DNA of 64,000 nt from Streptomyces sp. PT12 (GTDB taxonomy: Bacteria; Actinomycetota; Actinomycetes; Streptomycetales; Streptomycetaceae), in assembly GCF_003311645.1 (NCBI RefSeq), contig NZ_QEST01000048.1:62001-126000 (forward strand), given 5' to 3'. Shown piece after piece: positions 40,904 to 50,426 of the stretch (positions within the stretch are counted from its first letter, which is position 1; each line of letters starts with the position of its first letter). Made by a program: the position numbers and the translations under genes. Below the pieces are notes generated by a model that was not told the DNA's origin, searched no databases, and saw only the letters and a list, made by a program, of their open reading frames with translations.

Positions 40904-41698
40904 TCATGTCGTCGTCGCCGGAGGCTCGCCCTTCCTCGTCGTGAGGTCGATCACCGAGAATTCCACACCCTGTGGATCGGCGACCGAGGCCAGGCGCCCA
41001 TAAGGGCTGTCCTTCGGCCCGTCCACCACGCGCCCGCCCAGGCGGCGCACCTCGGCCGCCGCCGTGTCGCAGTCCTCGACCACGAAGTACACCTCGGTGT
41101 GCGGCGGCATCCCCGGCTCCGCCTGCCCGTCCATCGCCAGCCGACCCATCACCGGCTCGCCGCCGACCTTCCACACGGAGAAGTCGAACTCGGGGCTTCC
41201 CACGTGCCGTTCGACGTCGAACGGGAAGACGGCGGGGAAGAACGCGTCGGCCGCCGCCGGGTCGCGCGTGGCGACCTCGGCCCAGCAGAACGTCCCCGGT
41301 CGGCCGCGCGCCCCGAATCCCTTGTGCTGCCCGGCCTCCCACACCCCGAACAGCACCCCGCCCGGGTCCGCGGCCAGCACCATCCTGCCCAGGTCGCCGA
41401 TCTCCATCGGCTCCATCAGGACCGTTCCACCGTGCTCCCGCACCCGGCCCGCCGTCGTCACGACCGAGGGCGAGGAGAAGTACAGCGTCCAAGCGGGCGG
41501 CGCCTCCTGCCCGGCCATCTGGGGGGCCAGCGCGGCGACGGTCTTCCCTTCGAGCGTCGCCTCCGCGTACCCCCCGTACTCGGGCGAGCCCTCCCCGAAG
41601 TCCCAGCCGAACAGCTGCCCGTAGAAGCGCTTCCCGTCGGCCACGTCGAGCACGGTGGCGTCGACCCAACAGGGCTCACCCTCTGAGAAGTCGGACAC
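40904..41698 (-). CDS. VOC-family protein, two glyoxalase-like domains
   Basis: A 264-residue protein built from two vicinal-oxygen-chelate modules: VDATVLDVADGKRFYGQLFGWDFGEG to DPGGVLFGVWEAG, and CWAEVATRDPAAADAFFPAVFPFDV to DPQGVEFSVIDL. Streptomyces relatives are often called hydroxylases without evidence. The GTG at 41698 (VSDFSEGEPCWVDATV) follows AGGGG; a longer form starting at 41743 is possible. No neighbour indicates a substrate. Confidence 0.87.
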   Translation of the reverse strand: MSDFSEGEPCWVDATVLDVADGKRFYGQLFGWDFGEGSPEYGGYAEATLEGKTVAALAPQMAGQEAPPAWTLYFSSPSVVTTAGRVREHGGTVLMEPMEIGDLGRMVLAADPGGVLFGVWEAGQHKGFGARGRPGTFCWAEVATRDPAAADAFFPAVFPFDVERHVGSPEFDFSVWKVGGEPVMGRLAMDGQAEPGMPPHTEVYFVVEDCDTAAAEVRRLGGRVVDGPKDSPYGRLASVADPQGVEFSVIDLTTRKGEPPATTT

Positions 41699-41859
41699 GA
41701 GAGGCCCCTTTCCTATGTTTCTCCTGTTTCGCCCGAAAGGCACAGGTATGCCCTTCCACGCTAGCCAGAACGCCCCGGTTCGGCGCGGCGAGCGCGGGCG
41801 ACGCCTCCCGCGCGGCCGCCCCCGCCGAGCCCCGCGCCCCCGGACCCCCGCGCCCCCGA

Positions 41860-42930
41860 TCAGCCGCGCGCGCCCCGCCGCGTGGAGCCGCGTTCCACCA
41901 ACGCCGGGGCGAAGCTGACCCGTTCATGACGGTGGCCGCCCCCGGGCGAGCGCAGCAGCAGGTCGGCCGCGGCGCGGCCGACGTCGTACGCGGGCTGGCG
42001 CACCGTCGTCAGCGCGGGCGACAGCTCGGCGGCGAAGTCGACGTCGTCGTAGCCGACCACGCCGATGTCGTCGGGGACGGCGACGCCGTGCTCGCGCAGC
42101 CCCCGGTACACCCCGAGCGCCGCCGCGTCGTTGCCGCAGATCACCGCGTCGGGGCGGGGGGTCAGGGCCAGGATCCTGGGGATGGCCTCCGCCGCGACGC
42201 CCGCGGCGGTCGTCGCCCGCACCGCGATCTCGGTGACCCGCGCGCCGGGGTCGAGCCCGGCCTCGGCGAACGCCGCCCGCACGCCCGCGAGGCGCTCGGC
42301 GAGGGAGCGCAGCGGCGGGCCGCAGCGCACGAACGCCACCTCGCGCTGCCCCGCGGCCAGCAGATGGCGGGCGGCCAGCGCGCCCCCCGCCGCGTCGTCC
42401 ACCGTGACCGCGCACAACTCCGCGCCGTCGCCCGGGTGATCGAGCAGGACGACGGGGGTGCCACGCTGCCCCAGGCGGACCAGCTCGGGCAGCGACGCCG
42501 CCACCGGGCTGATGATCACCCCGCGCACGCCCTGTTCCTCCAGGAGCCGCAGATAGCGGGCCTCGCGCTCCCCGCGCATGTCGGTGCTGCACTGCACGAG
42601 GAGGCAGCCGTCCTCGGCGAGCCGGTCCTCGATGCCTCGGGCGACGGCCGCGAAGTGGGCGTTGGAGGTGTCGAGCAGGACGCAGCCGACCACCGGGCTG
42701 GGCGCGCCGCGCAGGCGGCGGGCGGCGCCGTTGCGCACATAGCCGACGCGTTCCATGGCGTCCCTGACCCGGCCCCGGGTGGCGGAGGCGACGAGCTGGG
42801 GGTTGTTGAGCACGTTGCTGACGGTGGACATGGACACCCCGGCCAGCTCGGCGACCTGGCGGATCCCGGCGCGCCGCCCGGCGGCGCGGGGCGGGGCGTC
42901 TCCCGCTGGCAGCGCATCTCCCGACGTCAC
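41860..42930 (-). CDS. LacI-family transcriptional regulator
   Basis: A 356-residue regulator. HTH and hinge: GIRQVAELAGVSMSTVSNVLNNPQLVASATRGRVRDAMERVGYVRNGAARRL. The periplasmic-binding-like core follows (VVGCVLLDTSNAHFAAVARGIEDRLAEDGCLLVQCST, GVRGVIISPVAASLPEL, DAVICGNDAAALGVYRGLREHGVAVPDDIGVVGYDDVDFA). The GTG at 42930 begins VTSGDALP. No sugar-uptake operon is adjacent: a VOC protein is downstream and the formate dehydrogenase operon diverges upstream. Its regulon is unknown. Confidence 0.93.
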   Translation of the reverse strand: MTSGDALPAGDAPPRAAGRRAGIRQVAELAGVSMSTVSNVLNNPQLVASATRGRVRDAMERVGYVRNGAARRLRGAPSPVVGCVLLDTSNAHFAAVARGIEDRLAEDGCLLVQCSTDMRGEREARYLRLLEEQGVRGVIISPVAASLPELVRLGQRGTPVVLLDHPGDGAELCAVTVDDAAGGALAARHLLAAGQREVAFVRCGPPLRSLAERLAGVRAAFAEAGLDPGARVTEIAVRATTAAGVAAEAIPRILALTPRPDAVICGNDAAALGVYRGLREHGVAVPDDIGVVGYDDVDFAAELSPALTTVRQPAYDVGRAAADLLLRSPGGGHRHERVSFAPALVERGSTRRGARG

Positions 42931-42993
42931 GGCCGCAGCCTAACGCCAGGGCGCCCGCGCCCCGCCCGGCCGGGAAGCCACACGACCGACCGC

Positions 42994-43042
42994 GGCCGAA
43001 CGGGCCCGACGGCCGAACGGGCCCGACGGCCGAACGGCCCGG
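42994..43042. repeat. 17-bp tandem repeats between lacI-type gene and fdh operon
   Basis: GGCCGAACGGGCCCGAC occurs twice and then as a partial third copy. It lies in the 239-base divergent gap that also holds the fdh ribosome site (CTGGAGG at 43155-43161). Confidence 0.8.
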
Positions 43043-43169
43043 CCCGGCGCACGCGGCCAAACGGCCCCGCCCCGCATGCGCCCCCGCGCGCCCCGCCCCA
43101 TCATCGGGAGAACCGAACGACCCGGGAGCGCCCCGGGTGCAACTCGGGAGCGACCTGGAGGAAACGGGC

Positions 43170-46100
43170 ATGGGCGTGCGCACCTGGATCCAGGACTGGC
43201 CCGTCTACCGGCAGCTGACGGGCAACGACCCGCTGGGCCGGGGCGCGGCGGCCGAGTCGCGGCGCACCGCGGCGCTGCGCCCCCGCACCGACACCGCCGA
43301 CCGGGTGGTGGGCTCGATCTGCCCCTACTGCGCGGTGGGCTGCGGCCAGCGGGTCTATGTCAAGGACGAGCGGGTCGTGCAGATCGAGGGCGACCCCGAC
43401 TCCCCGGTCAGCCGCGGCAGGCTCTGCCCCAAGGGCTCGGCGACGCTCCAGATGACCACGGGCGACGCCCGCGCCCACCAGGTCCTCTACCGCCGCCCGC
43501 ACGGCACCGAGTGGGAGCCGCTCGACCTGGACACCGCCATGGACATGGTCGCCGACCGGGTCGTCGCCACGCGCCGCGCGACATGGCAGTGGGAGGTGAA
43601 CGGCGCGCGCGTCGCCCGCACGCTGGGCATCGCGAGCCTGGGCGGCGCGGTCCTCGACAACGAGGAGAACTACCTGATCAAGAAGCTGTTCACGGGCCTC
43701 GGCATCATCCAGATCGAGAACCAGGCCCGCGTGTGCCACAGCTCCACGGTCGCCGGGCTCGGCACGTCGTTCGGGCGCGGCGGCGCGACGACGTTCATGC
43801 AGGACCTCCAGAACGCCGACTGCGTCGTCATCCAGGGCTCCAACTTCGCCGAGGCGCACCCCGTCGGCTTCCAGTGGGTCATGGAGGCCAAGGCCCGCGG
43901 CGCCACGATCGTGCACGTCGACCCGCGCTTCACCCGCACCAGCGCGCTCGCCGACCTGCACGTCCCGATCCGCGCGGGCAGCGACATCGCGTTCCTCGGC
44001 GGGCTGATCAACCATGTGCTGACGCACGGCAAGGAGTTCCGCGAGTACGTCGTCGCGTACACCAACGCGGCCACGATCGTGAACGACGACTTCCGCGACA
44101 CCGAGGACCTCGCTGGCGTCTTCTCCGGGCTCGACCCCGAGAAGGGTCACTACGACCCGGCGAGCTGGCAGTACCGGGGCGCCGCGATCCGCTCGCTCGC
44201 GGGCAGCCCCGACCCCGCGCGCAACGAGGCGCTGGACCGCATCGCCCTCGAACACAGCGCCGCAGGCTCGGAGTCCCATGGCTCGGGCGGCCAGGACGTT
44301 CCCCCGCGCACCAAGCGCGACGAGACGCTCGAGCACCCGCGCTGCGTCTTCCAGCTCCTCAAGCGCCACTACGCCAGGTACACCCCCGAGCTGGTCGAGG
44401 AGGTGTGCGGCGTGCCGCGCGAGACGTTCGCCCGGGTCTGCGACGCGCTGACGGCCAACTCGGGCCCCGACCGCACCAGCGCGTTCGCCTACGCCGTCGG
44501 CTGGACGCAGCACACCGTCGGCGCCCAGTACATCCGCGCCGCGTGCGTCCTCCAGCTGCTGCTCGGCAACATCGGCCGCCCCGGCGGCGGCATCCAGGCG
44601 CTGCGCGGCCACGCGAGCATCCAGGGGTCGAGCGACATCCCCACGCTGTTCAACCTGCTGCCCGGCTACCTCCCCATGCCGCACGCGGGCGCGCACGGGA
44701 ACCTCGACGCGTTCGTCGACGCCGTGCGCACCCGCAAGGGCTACTGGGCCGACATGCGCGCCTACATGGTGAGCCTCCTCAAGGCGTACTACGGCGCCGC
44801 GGCCACCGCGGAGAACGACTACTGCTTCGGCCACCTCCCCCGCCTCACCGGCTCGCACAGCACCTACGACACCGTGATGGCCCAGCTCGACGGCGCGTGC
44901 AAGGGCTACTTCCTGCTGGGCGAGAACCCCGCCGTCGGGTCGGCCAACGCCCGCCTCCAGCGCCTCGGGATGGCCCACCTCGACTGGCTCGTGGTGCGCG
45001 ACTTCTCGCTCATCGAGTCCGCGACGTGGTGGCGCGACGGGCCCGAGATCGAGACCGGCGAGATGGTCACCGAGGACATCGCGACCGAGGTGTTCTTCTT
45101 CCCCGCCGCCGCGCACACCGAGAAGTCGGGGTCGTTCACCAACACCAACCGCTGGCTCCAGTGGCACCACGCCGCCGTCGAGCCCGAGGGCGACGCGCGC
45201 AGCGAGCTGTGGTTCACCTACCACCTCGGCCGCCGCATCAGGCAGAAGCTCGCGGGCTCCGACGACCCGGCCGACCGCATCTTCCTCGACCTCGCCTGGG
45301 ACTACCCGGTGGAGGGGCCGCTCGACGAGCCGATCGCCGCCGCCGTGCTCGCCGAGATCAACGGGCGGGGCCCCGATGGCGCCCCGCTGTCGGCGTACAC
45401 GCAGCTGCGGGACGACGGCTCGACGAGCTGCGGCTGCTGGATCTACTGCGGCGTCTTCGCCGACGGCGTCAACCAGGCCGCCCGCCGCAGGCCCCACACC
45501 GAGCAGGACTGGGTCGCCGCCGAGTGGGCCTGGGCCTGGCCAGCCAACCGCCGCGTCCTCTACAACCGCGCCTCGGCCGCCCCCGACGGCACCCCGTGGA
45601 GCGAGCGCAAGGCGTATGTGTGGTGGGACAAGGCGCGGCGGCGCTGGACCGGCCACGACGTTCCCGACTTCCCGCCTGGCCTCGCCCCCGACCATGTGCC
45701 GGGCCGCAGGGCCAAGGGCGTGGCGGCGCTGCGCGGCGACGACGCATTCATCATGCAGGGCGACGGCAAGGGCTGGCTCTACGCCCCCGCGGGCCTGGTC
45801 GACGGGCCCATGCCGACGCACTACGAGCCGCAGGACTCGCCGTTCCCCAACGCCCTCCACCCCGAGCACCCGAGGTCACCCGTGCGGCTGACGTTTCCGA
45901 GGGCGGGCAACGAGTACCACCCGGCCGGTGGCGCGCGCGGCAGCTCCGTCTACCCCTATGTCGTCACCACCTACCGCCTCACCGAGCACTTCACGGCCGG
46001 GGCGATGAGCCGCTGGCAGCCGTATCTCGCCGAGCTGCAACCGGAGTTCTTCTGCGAGGTCTCCCCCGAGCTCGCTGCCGAGCGCGGCCTCGAGCACACC

Positions 46101-46427
46101 GGCTGGGCCACCGTCATCACCGCGCGCAGCGCCATCGAGGCGCGCGTGCTCGTCACCCCGCGCGTTCCGCCGCTGCGCGCCGGGGGGCGCACGGTGCACC
46201 AGATCGGGCTGCCGTTTCACTGGGGCCCCAACGGCTACACCACGGGGGACGCGGCCAACGAGCTCGCCGCGATCGTCCTCGACCCCAACGTCCACATCCA
46301 GGAGGTCAAGGCGCTCTCCGCGGACATCCGCCCGGGGCGCCGCCCGCGCGGCCCGGCGCTGCGCGCGCTGGTCGCGGACTACCGGCGGCGCGCCGGGTCC
46401 ACCGCACACACGGGCCAGGAGGTCTGA
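43170..46427 (+). CDS. fdhA: Formate dehydrogenase catalytic subunit (molybdopterin, Cys-type)
   Basis: A 1085-residue molybdo/tungstopterin oxidoreductase of the FdnG group that oxidises formate to CO2. The N-terminal 4Fe-4S cluster ligands are C51, C54, C58 and C86 (CPYCAVGC, then LCPKG). The metal ligand is C189 in QARVCHSSTV, where E. coli FdnG has selenocysteine. The C-terminal molydopterin-binding domain includes VLVTPRVPPLRAGGRTVHQIGLPFHWGPNGYTTGDAANEL. No Tat motif is obvious, which suggests a cytoplasmic-side enzyme. The ATG at 43170 follows GGAGG. It is first in a three-gene operon. Confidence 0.93.
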   Translation: MGVRTWIQDWPVYRQLTGNDPLGRGAAAESRRTAALRPRTDTADRVVGSICPYCAVGCGQRVYVKDERVVQIEGDPDSPVSRGRLCPKGSATLQMTTGDARAHQVLYRRPHGTEWEPLDLDTAMDMVADRVVATRRATWQWEVNGARVARTLGIASLGGAVLDNEENYLIKKLFTGLGIIQIENQARVCHSSTVAGLGTSFGRGGATTFMQDLQNADCVVIQGSNFAEAHPVGFQWVMEAKARGATIVHVDPRFTRTSALADLHVPIRAGSDIAFLGGLINHVLTHGKEFREYVVAYTNAATIVNDDFRDTEDLAGVFSGLDPEKGHYDPASWQYRGAAIRSLAGSPDPARNEALDRIALEHSAAGSESHGSGGQDVPPRTKRDETLEHPRCVFQLLKRHYARYTPELVEEVCGVPRETFARVCDALTANSGPDRTSAFAYAVGWTQHTVGAQYIRAACVLQLLLGNIGRPGGGIQALRGHASIQGSSDIPTLFNLLPGYLPMPHAGAHGNLDAFVDAVRTRKGYWADMRAYMVSLLKAYYGAAATAENDYCFGHLPRLTGSHSTYDTVMAQLDGACKGYFLLGENPAVGSANARLQRLGMAHLDWLVVRDFSLIESATWWRDGPEIETGEMVTEDIATEVFFFPAAAHTEKSGSFTNTNRWLQWHHAAVEPEGDARSELWFTYHLGRRIRQKLAGSDDPADRIFLDLAWDYPVEGPLDEPIAAAVLAEINGRGPDGAPLSAYTQLRDDGSTSCGCWIYCGVFADGVNQAARRRPHTEQDWVAAEWAWAWPANRRVLYNRASAAPDGTPWSERKAYVWWDKARRRWTGHDVPDFPPGLAPDHVPGRRAKGVAALRGDDAFIMQGDGKGWLYAPAGLVDGPMPTHYEPQDSPFPNALHPEHPRSPVRLTFPRAGNEYHPAGGARGSSVYPYVVTTYRLTEHFTAGAMSRWQPYLAELQPEFFCEVSPELAAERGLEHTGWATVITARSAIEARVLVTPRVPPLRAGGRTVHQIGLPFHWGPNGYTTGDAANELAAIVLDPNVHIQEVKALSADIRPGRRPRGPALRALVADYRRRAGSTAHTGQEV

Positions 46428-46430
46428 GCC

Positions 46431-47393
46431 ATGGCCACACACGAGCCGACGAGCGAGCCCCTGCCCCTGTCGCCGTCCTCCCGGCCCCACCTGCTGCACG
46501 GGCCCGAGCCCGCCGTGGCCGCCGACGCCGGGCACGACAACCCGCCGCCACGCATGGGCTTCTTCACCGACACCTCCGTGTGCATCGGCTGCAAGGCGTG
46601 CGAGGTGGCCTGCAAGGAGTGGAACGCCATCCCCGAGGACGGCCTCGACCTCACCGGCATGAGCTACGACAACACCGCGGCGCTCGGCGCCTCGACGTGG
46701 CGGCACGTGGCGTTCATCGAGCAGGCCAAGCCGCTCGGCGGCCAGGAGGCGCACCTGGGCGAGGCGCCCGGCGCGCCGTCCGACCTGCGCTGGCTCATGG
46801 CCTCCGACGTGTGCAAGCACTGCACGCACGCGGCGTGCCTCGACGTCTGCCCGACCGGCTCGCTCTTCCGCACCGAGTTCGGCACGGTGGTGGTGCAGGA
46901 GGACATCTGCAACGGCTGCGGATACTGCGTGCCCGCCTGCCCGTTCGGGGTGATCGAGCAGCGCCAGGGCGACGGCCGCGCCTGGAAGTGCACCCTGTGC
47001 TACGACCGGCTCGGCGCGGGCCAGGAGCCCGCGTGCGCGAAGGCGTGCCCGACCGACTCGATCCAGTTCGGCCCGCTCGACGAGCTGAGGGAACGGGCCG
47101 CCGCGCGCGTCGAGCGGCTGCACGAGACGGGCGTGCCCGACGCGCGCCTCTACGGCGAAGAGCCGGGGGACGGGATCGGCGGCGCGGGCGCGTTCTTCCT
47201 GCTGCTCGACGAGCCCGAGGTGTACGGGCTGCCCCCCGACCCCCAGGTCACCACGCGCGACCTGCCCGCGATGTGGCGCAGGGCGTCGGTCGCGGCGCTC
47301 GCGCTGCTCGGGGGTCTGGCGGCGGTGTTCGCGGGCTCGGGCACGGGACGGAGCGGGCGAGCGCCCCGAGGATCGAACGGGAGGACGCGGTGA
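46431..47393 (+). CDS. fdhB: Formate dehydrogenase iron-sulfur subunit
   Basis: A 320-residue electron-transfer subunit with the cysteine groups for four 4Fe-4S clusters: CIGCKACEVAC, CKHCTHAACLDVCPTG, CNGCGYCVPACPFG, and CTLCYDRL with CAKACPTDSI. A membrane helix near the C-terminus (SVAALALLGGLAAVFAGSG) would tie it to the NrfD subunit. It starts 3 bases after the catalytic gene and overlaps the next gene by 4 bp. It resembles FdnH and HybA-type proteins. Confidence 0.93.
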   Translation: MATHEPTSEPLPLSPSSRPHLLHGPEPAVAADAGHDNPPPRMGFFTDTSVCIGCKACEVACKEWNAIPEDGLDLTGMSYDNTAALGASTWRHVAFIEQAKPLGGQEAHLGEAPGAPSDLRWLMASDVCKHCTHAACLDVCPTGSLFRTEFGTVVVQEDICNGCGYCVPACPFGVIEQRQGDGRAWKCTLCYDRLGAGQEPACAKACPTDSIQFGPLDELRERAAARVERLHETGVPDARLYGEEPGDGIGGAGAFFLLLDEPEVYGLPPDPQVTTRDLPAMWRRASVAALALLGGLAAVFAGSGTGRSGRAPRGSNGRTR

Positions 47394-48424
47394 GCGAGAA
47401 CAGGGTGACCCGCGACGGGCTGCGGGGCGAACGCCAGGGGCGCGACGCGACGTTCGGCAACGGCGTGTTCGGGGCGGGGCAACCCGGCGGCGGACACCGG
47501 AAACGGCGGCGGCGCGGCGAGGAACTGGCCGTGCCCCCCGCCGACTTCACCTCCTACTACGGGCGCCCGGTGATCAAGGCCCCCGCGTGGGCGCCCGCCG
47601 ACATCGCGGGCTATCTCTTCCTCGGCGGCCTCGCGGGCGCGGGCTCGGTGCTCGCCGCGGGCGCCGCGGCCACCGGACGGCCCGCCACCGCACGGGCGAT
47701 GAAGGTGAGTTCGCTCGGCGCGATCACCCTGTCCACCGCGGCGCTCGTCCATGACCTGGGCAGGCCGGGCCGCTTCCACCACATGCTGCGCGTCGTCAAG
47801 CCCACCTCGCCCATGAGCGTGGGCTCCTGGCTGCTCGCCGCCTATGGCCCGATGGCCGGGGCCGCCGCCGCGTCCGACGTGACCGGGCTGCTGCCCCGCG
47901 CCGGGCGCGCCGCCACCCGGGGCGCCGCGCTGCTCGGCCCCGGGATCGCCGCGTACACCGGCGTGCTGCTCGCCGACACCGCCGTGCCCGCGTGGCACGA
48001 CGCCCACCGCACCCTGCCGTTCCTCTTCGCCGCCTCGGCCGCGGCCGCCGCCTCGGGCATGGCGCTGGCCACGGGGCCCGTCGCCGAGAACGGCCCGGCC
48101 CGGCGCGCCGCCGTGCTGGGCGCCGCGGCCGAACTCGCCCTCACCCGCGCCGTGCACCGCCGCGCCGGGCTGGCCGGGGAGACCTATGGGCACGGCGCGG
48201 CGGGCCGACTCCTGCGCGCGGCCAAGGCGTTGGGCTGGGCGGGCGCCGCGGGCGCGGCGCTGCTAGGCCGCCACAGGGCGCCCGCGGCGCTGAGCGGGGC
48301 CGCGCTGCTCGCCGCGTCGGCGTGCACGCGCTTCGGGGTGTTCAGGGCGGGCATCGCCTCGGCGCACGACCCGAAGTACACCATCGCGCCCCAGCGCGAA
48401 CGGCTCTCGGAGGGCGCGGGGTAA
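47390..48424 (+). CDS. NrfD/PsrC-family membrane subunit
   Basis: A 344-residue membrane protein with eight or more hydrophobic segments, of the NrfD/polysulfide reductase membrane type that passes electrons to or from quinone. Typical stretches are YYGRPVIKAPAWAPADIAGYLFLGGLAGAGSVLAAGA, LVHDLGRPGRFHHMLRVVKPTSPMSVGSWLL and, at the end, TRFGVFRAGIASAHDPKYTIAPQRERL. The GTG at 47390 overlaps the iron-sulfur gene stop. It replaces the cytochrome FdnI of E. coli, a common actinobacterial arrangement. Confidence 0.93.
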   Translation: MSENRVTRDGLRGERQGRDATFGNGVFGAGQPGGGHRKRRRRGEELAVPPADFTSYYGRPVIKAPAWAPADIAGYLFLGGLAGAGSVLAAGAAATGRPATARAMKVSSLGAITLSTAALVHDLGRPGRFHHMLRVVKPTSPMSVGSWLLAAYGPMAGAAAASDVTGLLPRAGRAATRGAALLGPGIAAYTGVLLADTAVPAWHDAHRTLPFLFAASAAAAASGMALATGPVAENGPARRAAVLGAAAELALTRAVHRRAGLAGETYGHGAAGRLLRAAKALGWAGAAGAALLGRHRAPAALSGAALLAASACTRFGVFRAGIASAHDPKYTIAPQRERLSEGAG

Positions 48425-48430
48425 CGCCCC

Positions 48431-49240
48431 TCACTCCGCGGGTGTCTCGGTCGTCAGCGGCACCTCGCCGATGGTCTCGCCCGCCTCGATGATCACGAGC
48501 GTGTCGTCCCTGATCTCGTAGCGCGTCGTCGGCGGGTCCTCGGCGACAAAGCCGAACCCCGTCTCCGTCGCGGCCAGGGGCTCACCCGGCTCCCCGCCGT
48601 CGGGCGTCTCGACATACCACAGCGCGCCGTCGGCGTCCCGGCAGAGCACGACCGACCCCGACACCACGCGGTAGGACGCGACGAGTTGAGCGCTCTCGGG
48701 CCACGGCGCCCACAGCCGCCGAGCCACCGCGTCGGGGCAGGGGCCTGAGGGCGTCGCGGAGGCGCCGAGGGTCGGCTCGCCGCCCTCGCCCGAGCCGTCC
48801 CCGCCGTCGAACAGGCCGAGCGACACCGCGCCGCCGGTGACAAGCCCCGCGATCAGGAACAGTGCCACCAGGCGGCCACGCCACGGCGCACGCTCACGGC
48901 GCGGGGCGTACGTCGGGCGCGGGGCGGGGGGCGTGGGCTCCGGCGCGAAGAGGTCATCGGGCGCGAAGCGCAGATCCTCGGGCGCCCCGCAGCGCACGCA
49001 GTCGCCGCCGTCGCGTGCGTTGTGCGTGCCGCACAGCTCACAGATCCAGGCGGGCGAGGGTCCCGGCTCGAACTCCCTGGCCTCGGGCCGCGCGGCGACG
49101 GGCGCGATCCACACCGGCTCGGGCTCGAACGGCTCGGGCGAGGGCTCTTGGGGGCGCCGCGCCGCGCAGATGTCGCAGCTGTCCGCCTCGGCGCCGTTGT
49201 ACGTGTCGCACTCCCCGCACCGCCACGTCGCCCCCGGCAC
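48431..49240 (-). CDS. Double zinc-ribbon membrane protein
   Basis: A 269-residue protein. Two RanBP2-like zinc ribbons occupy residues about 6-25 (WRCGECDTYNGAEADSCDIC) and 65-85 (WICELCGTHNARDGGDCVRC). A proline-rich linker is followed by one membrane helix (RLVALFLIAGLVTGGAVSLGLF) and a domain of about 125 residues outside (GPCPDAVARRLWAPWPES to TLVIIEAGETIGEV). It is the last gene of the phosphatase/kinase/vWA operon. Zinc-ribbon proteins recur beside TerY-P modules; this one may relay signals across the membrane. Confidence 0.82.
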   Translation of the reverse strand: MPGATWRCGECDTYNGAEADSCDICAARRPQEPSPEPFEPEPVWIAPVAARPEAREFEPGPSPAWICELCGTHNARDGGDCVRCGAPEDLRFAPDDLFAPEPTPPAPRPTYAPRRERAPWRGRLVALFLIAGLVTGGAVSLGLFDGGDGSGEGGEPTLGASATPSGPCPDAVARRLWAPWPESAQLVASYRVVSGSVVLCRDADGALWYVETPDGGEPGEPLAATETGFGFVAEDPPTTRYEIRDDTLVIIEAGETIGEVPLTTETPAE

Positions 49241-49247
49241 CGCGCGC

Positions 49248-49649
49248 TCAGCCCACCCGCCGCGCCGAACGCGCCAGCACCGACGCGTACAGCGCCTCGG
49301 TCAGCGGCGCCACGGGCGAGAGGTCCCACTCCGGGTCGTCCCCCGGTATCCGTGCCCCCGGCAGCAGCACATCGACCGCGCCCACGCCGTGCCGCCGCGC
49401 GCACAGCTCCACGAACTCCTTCACGCGCGGGGCGCGTTCGGCCCCGATCACCACCCTGATCAGCACATGCCCCTCGGCGGGCGCGCCCCGTGGCACGCAC
49501 CGGAACACCATGTGCAGCCGCCCGTCCTCCGGGTGCGGCCTGACCAGGATCGCGGCGCAGCGCCCCGCGAAGCCCTCCCCCGACCCGGGCCACGCGAACC
49601 GCAGCCCCTCCTCGTCGACGGTCAGCGAGACGCCGTCGCCCTCCAGCAT
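49248..49649 (-). CDS. Hypothetical protein in TerY-P-like operon
   Basis: A 133-residue soluble protein (MLEGDGVSLTVDEEGLRFAWPGSGEGFAGRCAAILVRPHPEDGRLHMVFRCV to WDLSPVAPLTEALYASVL). I recognise no family. Its ATG shares one base with the vWA gene stop, and the zinc-ribbon gene follows after 7 bases, so it is part of the same operon and presumably the same pathway. Confidence 0.78.
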   Translation of the reverse strand: MLEGDGVSLTVDEEGLRFAWPGSGEGFAGRCAAILVRPHPEDGRLHMVFRCVPRGAPAEGHVLIRVVIGAERAPRVKEFVELCARRHGVGAVDVLLPGARIPGDDPEWDLSPVAPLTEALYASVLARSARRVG

Positions 49650-50359
49650 CACAGGCTATTCGCGATCGTCTCGATGATCTCGTCCATCTCGAACTCCTCA
49701 AGCCCCTCGCCCGCCCGCGAGGGGAAGTGCAGCGTGAGGTCCCACTCCTCGCCGATGGTCTCCGCCCAGGGCTCCTCCTCGGGTGCGAACAGCACGAGGC
49801 GCTTGGCCGACTGCTCCATCACCGCCGTCTGGCTGCGCGCGTACCCCCACTGCTCGAACAGATCGTCCATCGTGCGCGGAATGCCCCGCGGATAGCTCTG
49901 CGCGGCCACGCCCACCGTGCCGAGCGGGTGCGCGGGCGCGTCCGTGAACAGCACGATCACATGGCGCCGCCGGTCGAGCCCCTTCTCCCAGGGCGAGTTC
50001 ACGGCGAGAGCCAGCGCCTCCAGGCCCGACTCGGGGACGTCACCGCCGCCGCCCGCCTCGATCCCGCTCACAAAGGCCGCGAACTCCTCGGCCTGCTCCG
50101 GCAGGTGGAGGAACGGCGTCTGCTCGATCGCGCTGTCGGGGTCGTCGCCGAAGTCCCTGAACGCGATCACCCGCAGCCGCAGCTGGCTAATCTCCTTGCC
50201 CTTCCGGCCCATCACCCCGGCGAGACGCAGGTGGAACTGGAGGGCGCTGCGCTTCACCGCGTCGATCACCGGGTACATGCTGCCGGTCGCGTCGACGCAC
50301 AGGACGATGTCCACGGCGTACCGCAGATTGCCCCGGTACCTCTCGAGCTCGGCGCTCAC
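49649..50359 (-). CDS. vWA-domain protein (TerY-like)
   Basis: A 236-residue von Willebrand A domain. The metal-ion-dependent adhesion site is AVDIVLCVDATGSMYPVIDAVK (DATGSM, a variant of DxSxS), with the later Thr in GGGDVPESGLEAL and Asp in VIVLFTDAPAHPL. The GTG at 50359 (VSAELERYRG) has AGGGAGG upstream. A vWA protein with a PP2C phosphatase and a Ser/Thr kinase is the TerY-P triad described for Ter stress-response systems. It may bind a metal-dependent partner. Confidence 0.9.
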   Translation of the reverse strand: MSAELERYRGNLRYAVDIVLCVDATGSMYPVIDAVKRSALQFHLRLAGVMGRKGKEISQLRLRVIAFRDFGDDPDSAIEQTPFLHLPEQAEEFAAFVSGIEAGGGGDVPESGLEALALAVNSPWEKGLDRRRHVIVLFTDAPAHPLGTVGVAAQSYPRGIPRTMDDLFEQWGYARSQTAVMEQSAKRLVLFAPEEEPWAETIGEEWDLTLHFPSRAGEGLEEFEMDEIIETIANSL

Positions 50360-50380
50360 CGCGCCCTCCCTTCGGTCATG

Positions 50381-50419
50381 GCGTCGTTCGTTGGCGTCGT
50401 TCGTTGGCGTCGTTCGTTG
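50381..50419. repeat. Three 13-bp tandem repeats before the vWA gene
   Basis: GCGTCGTTCGTTG is repeated three times (a fourth, diverged copy follows), in the gap between the kinase stop (50427) and the vWA start (50359). Confidence 0.85.
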
Positions 50420-50426
50420 GCGTCGG

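Noticed and set aside
43076-48424. A 1782-codon plus-strand frame across the whole fdh operon
   Set aside because: It is a shadow of the catalytic and iron-sulfur subunits and becomes meaningful only at 47390, where the NrfD gene begins.
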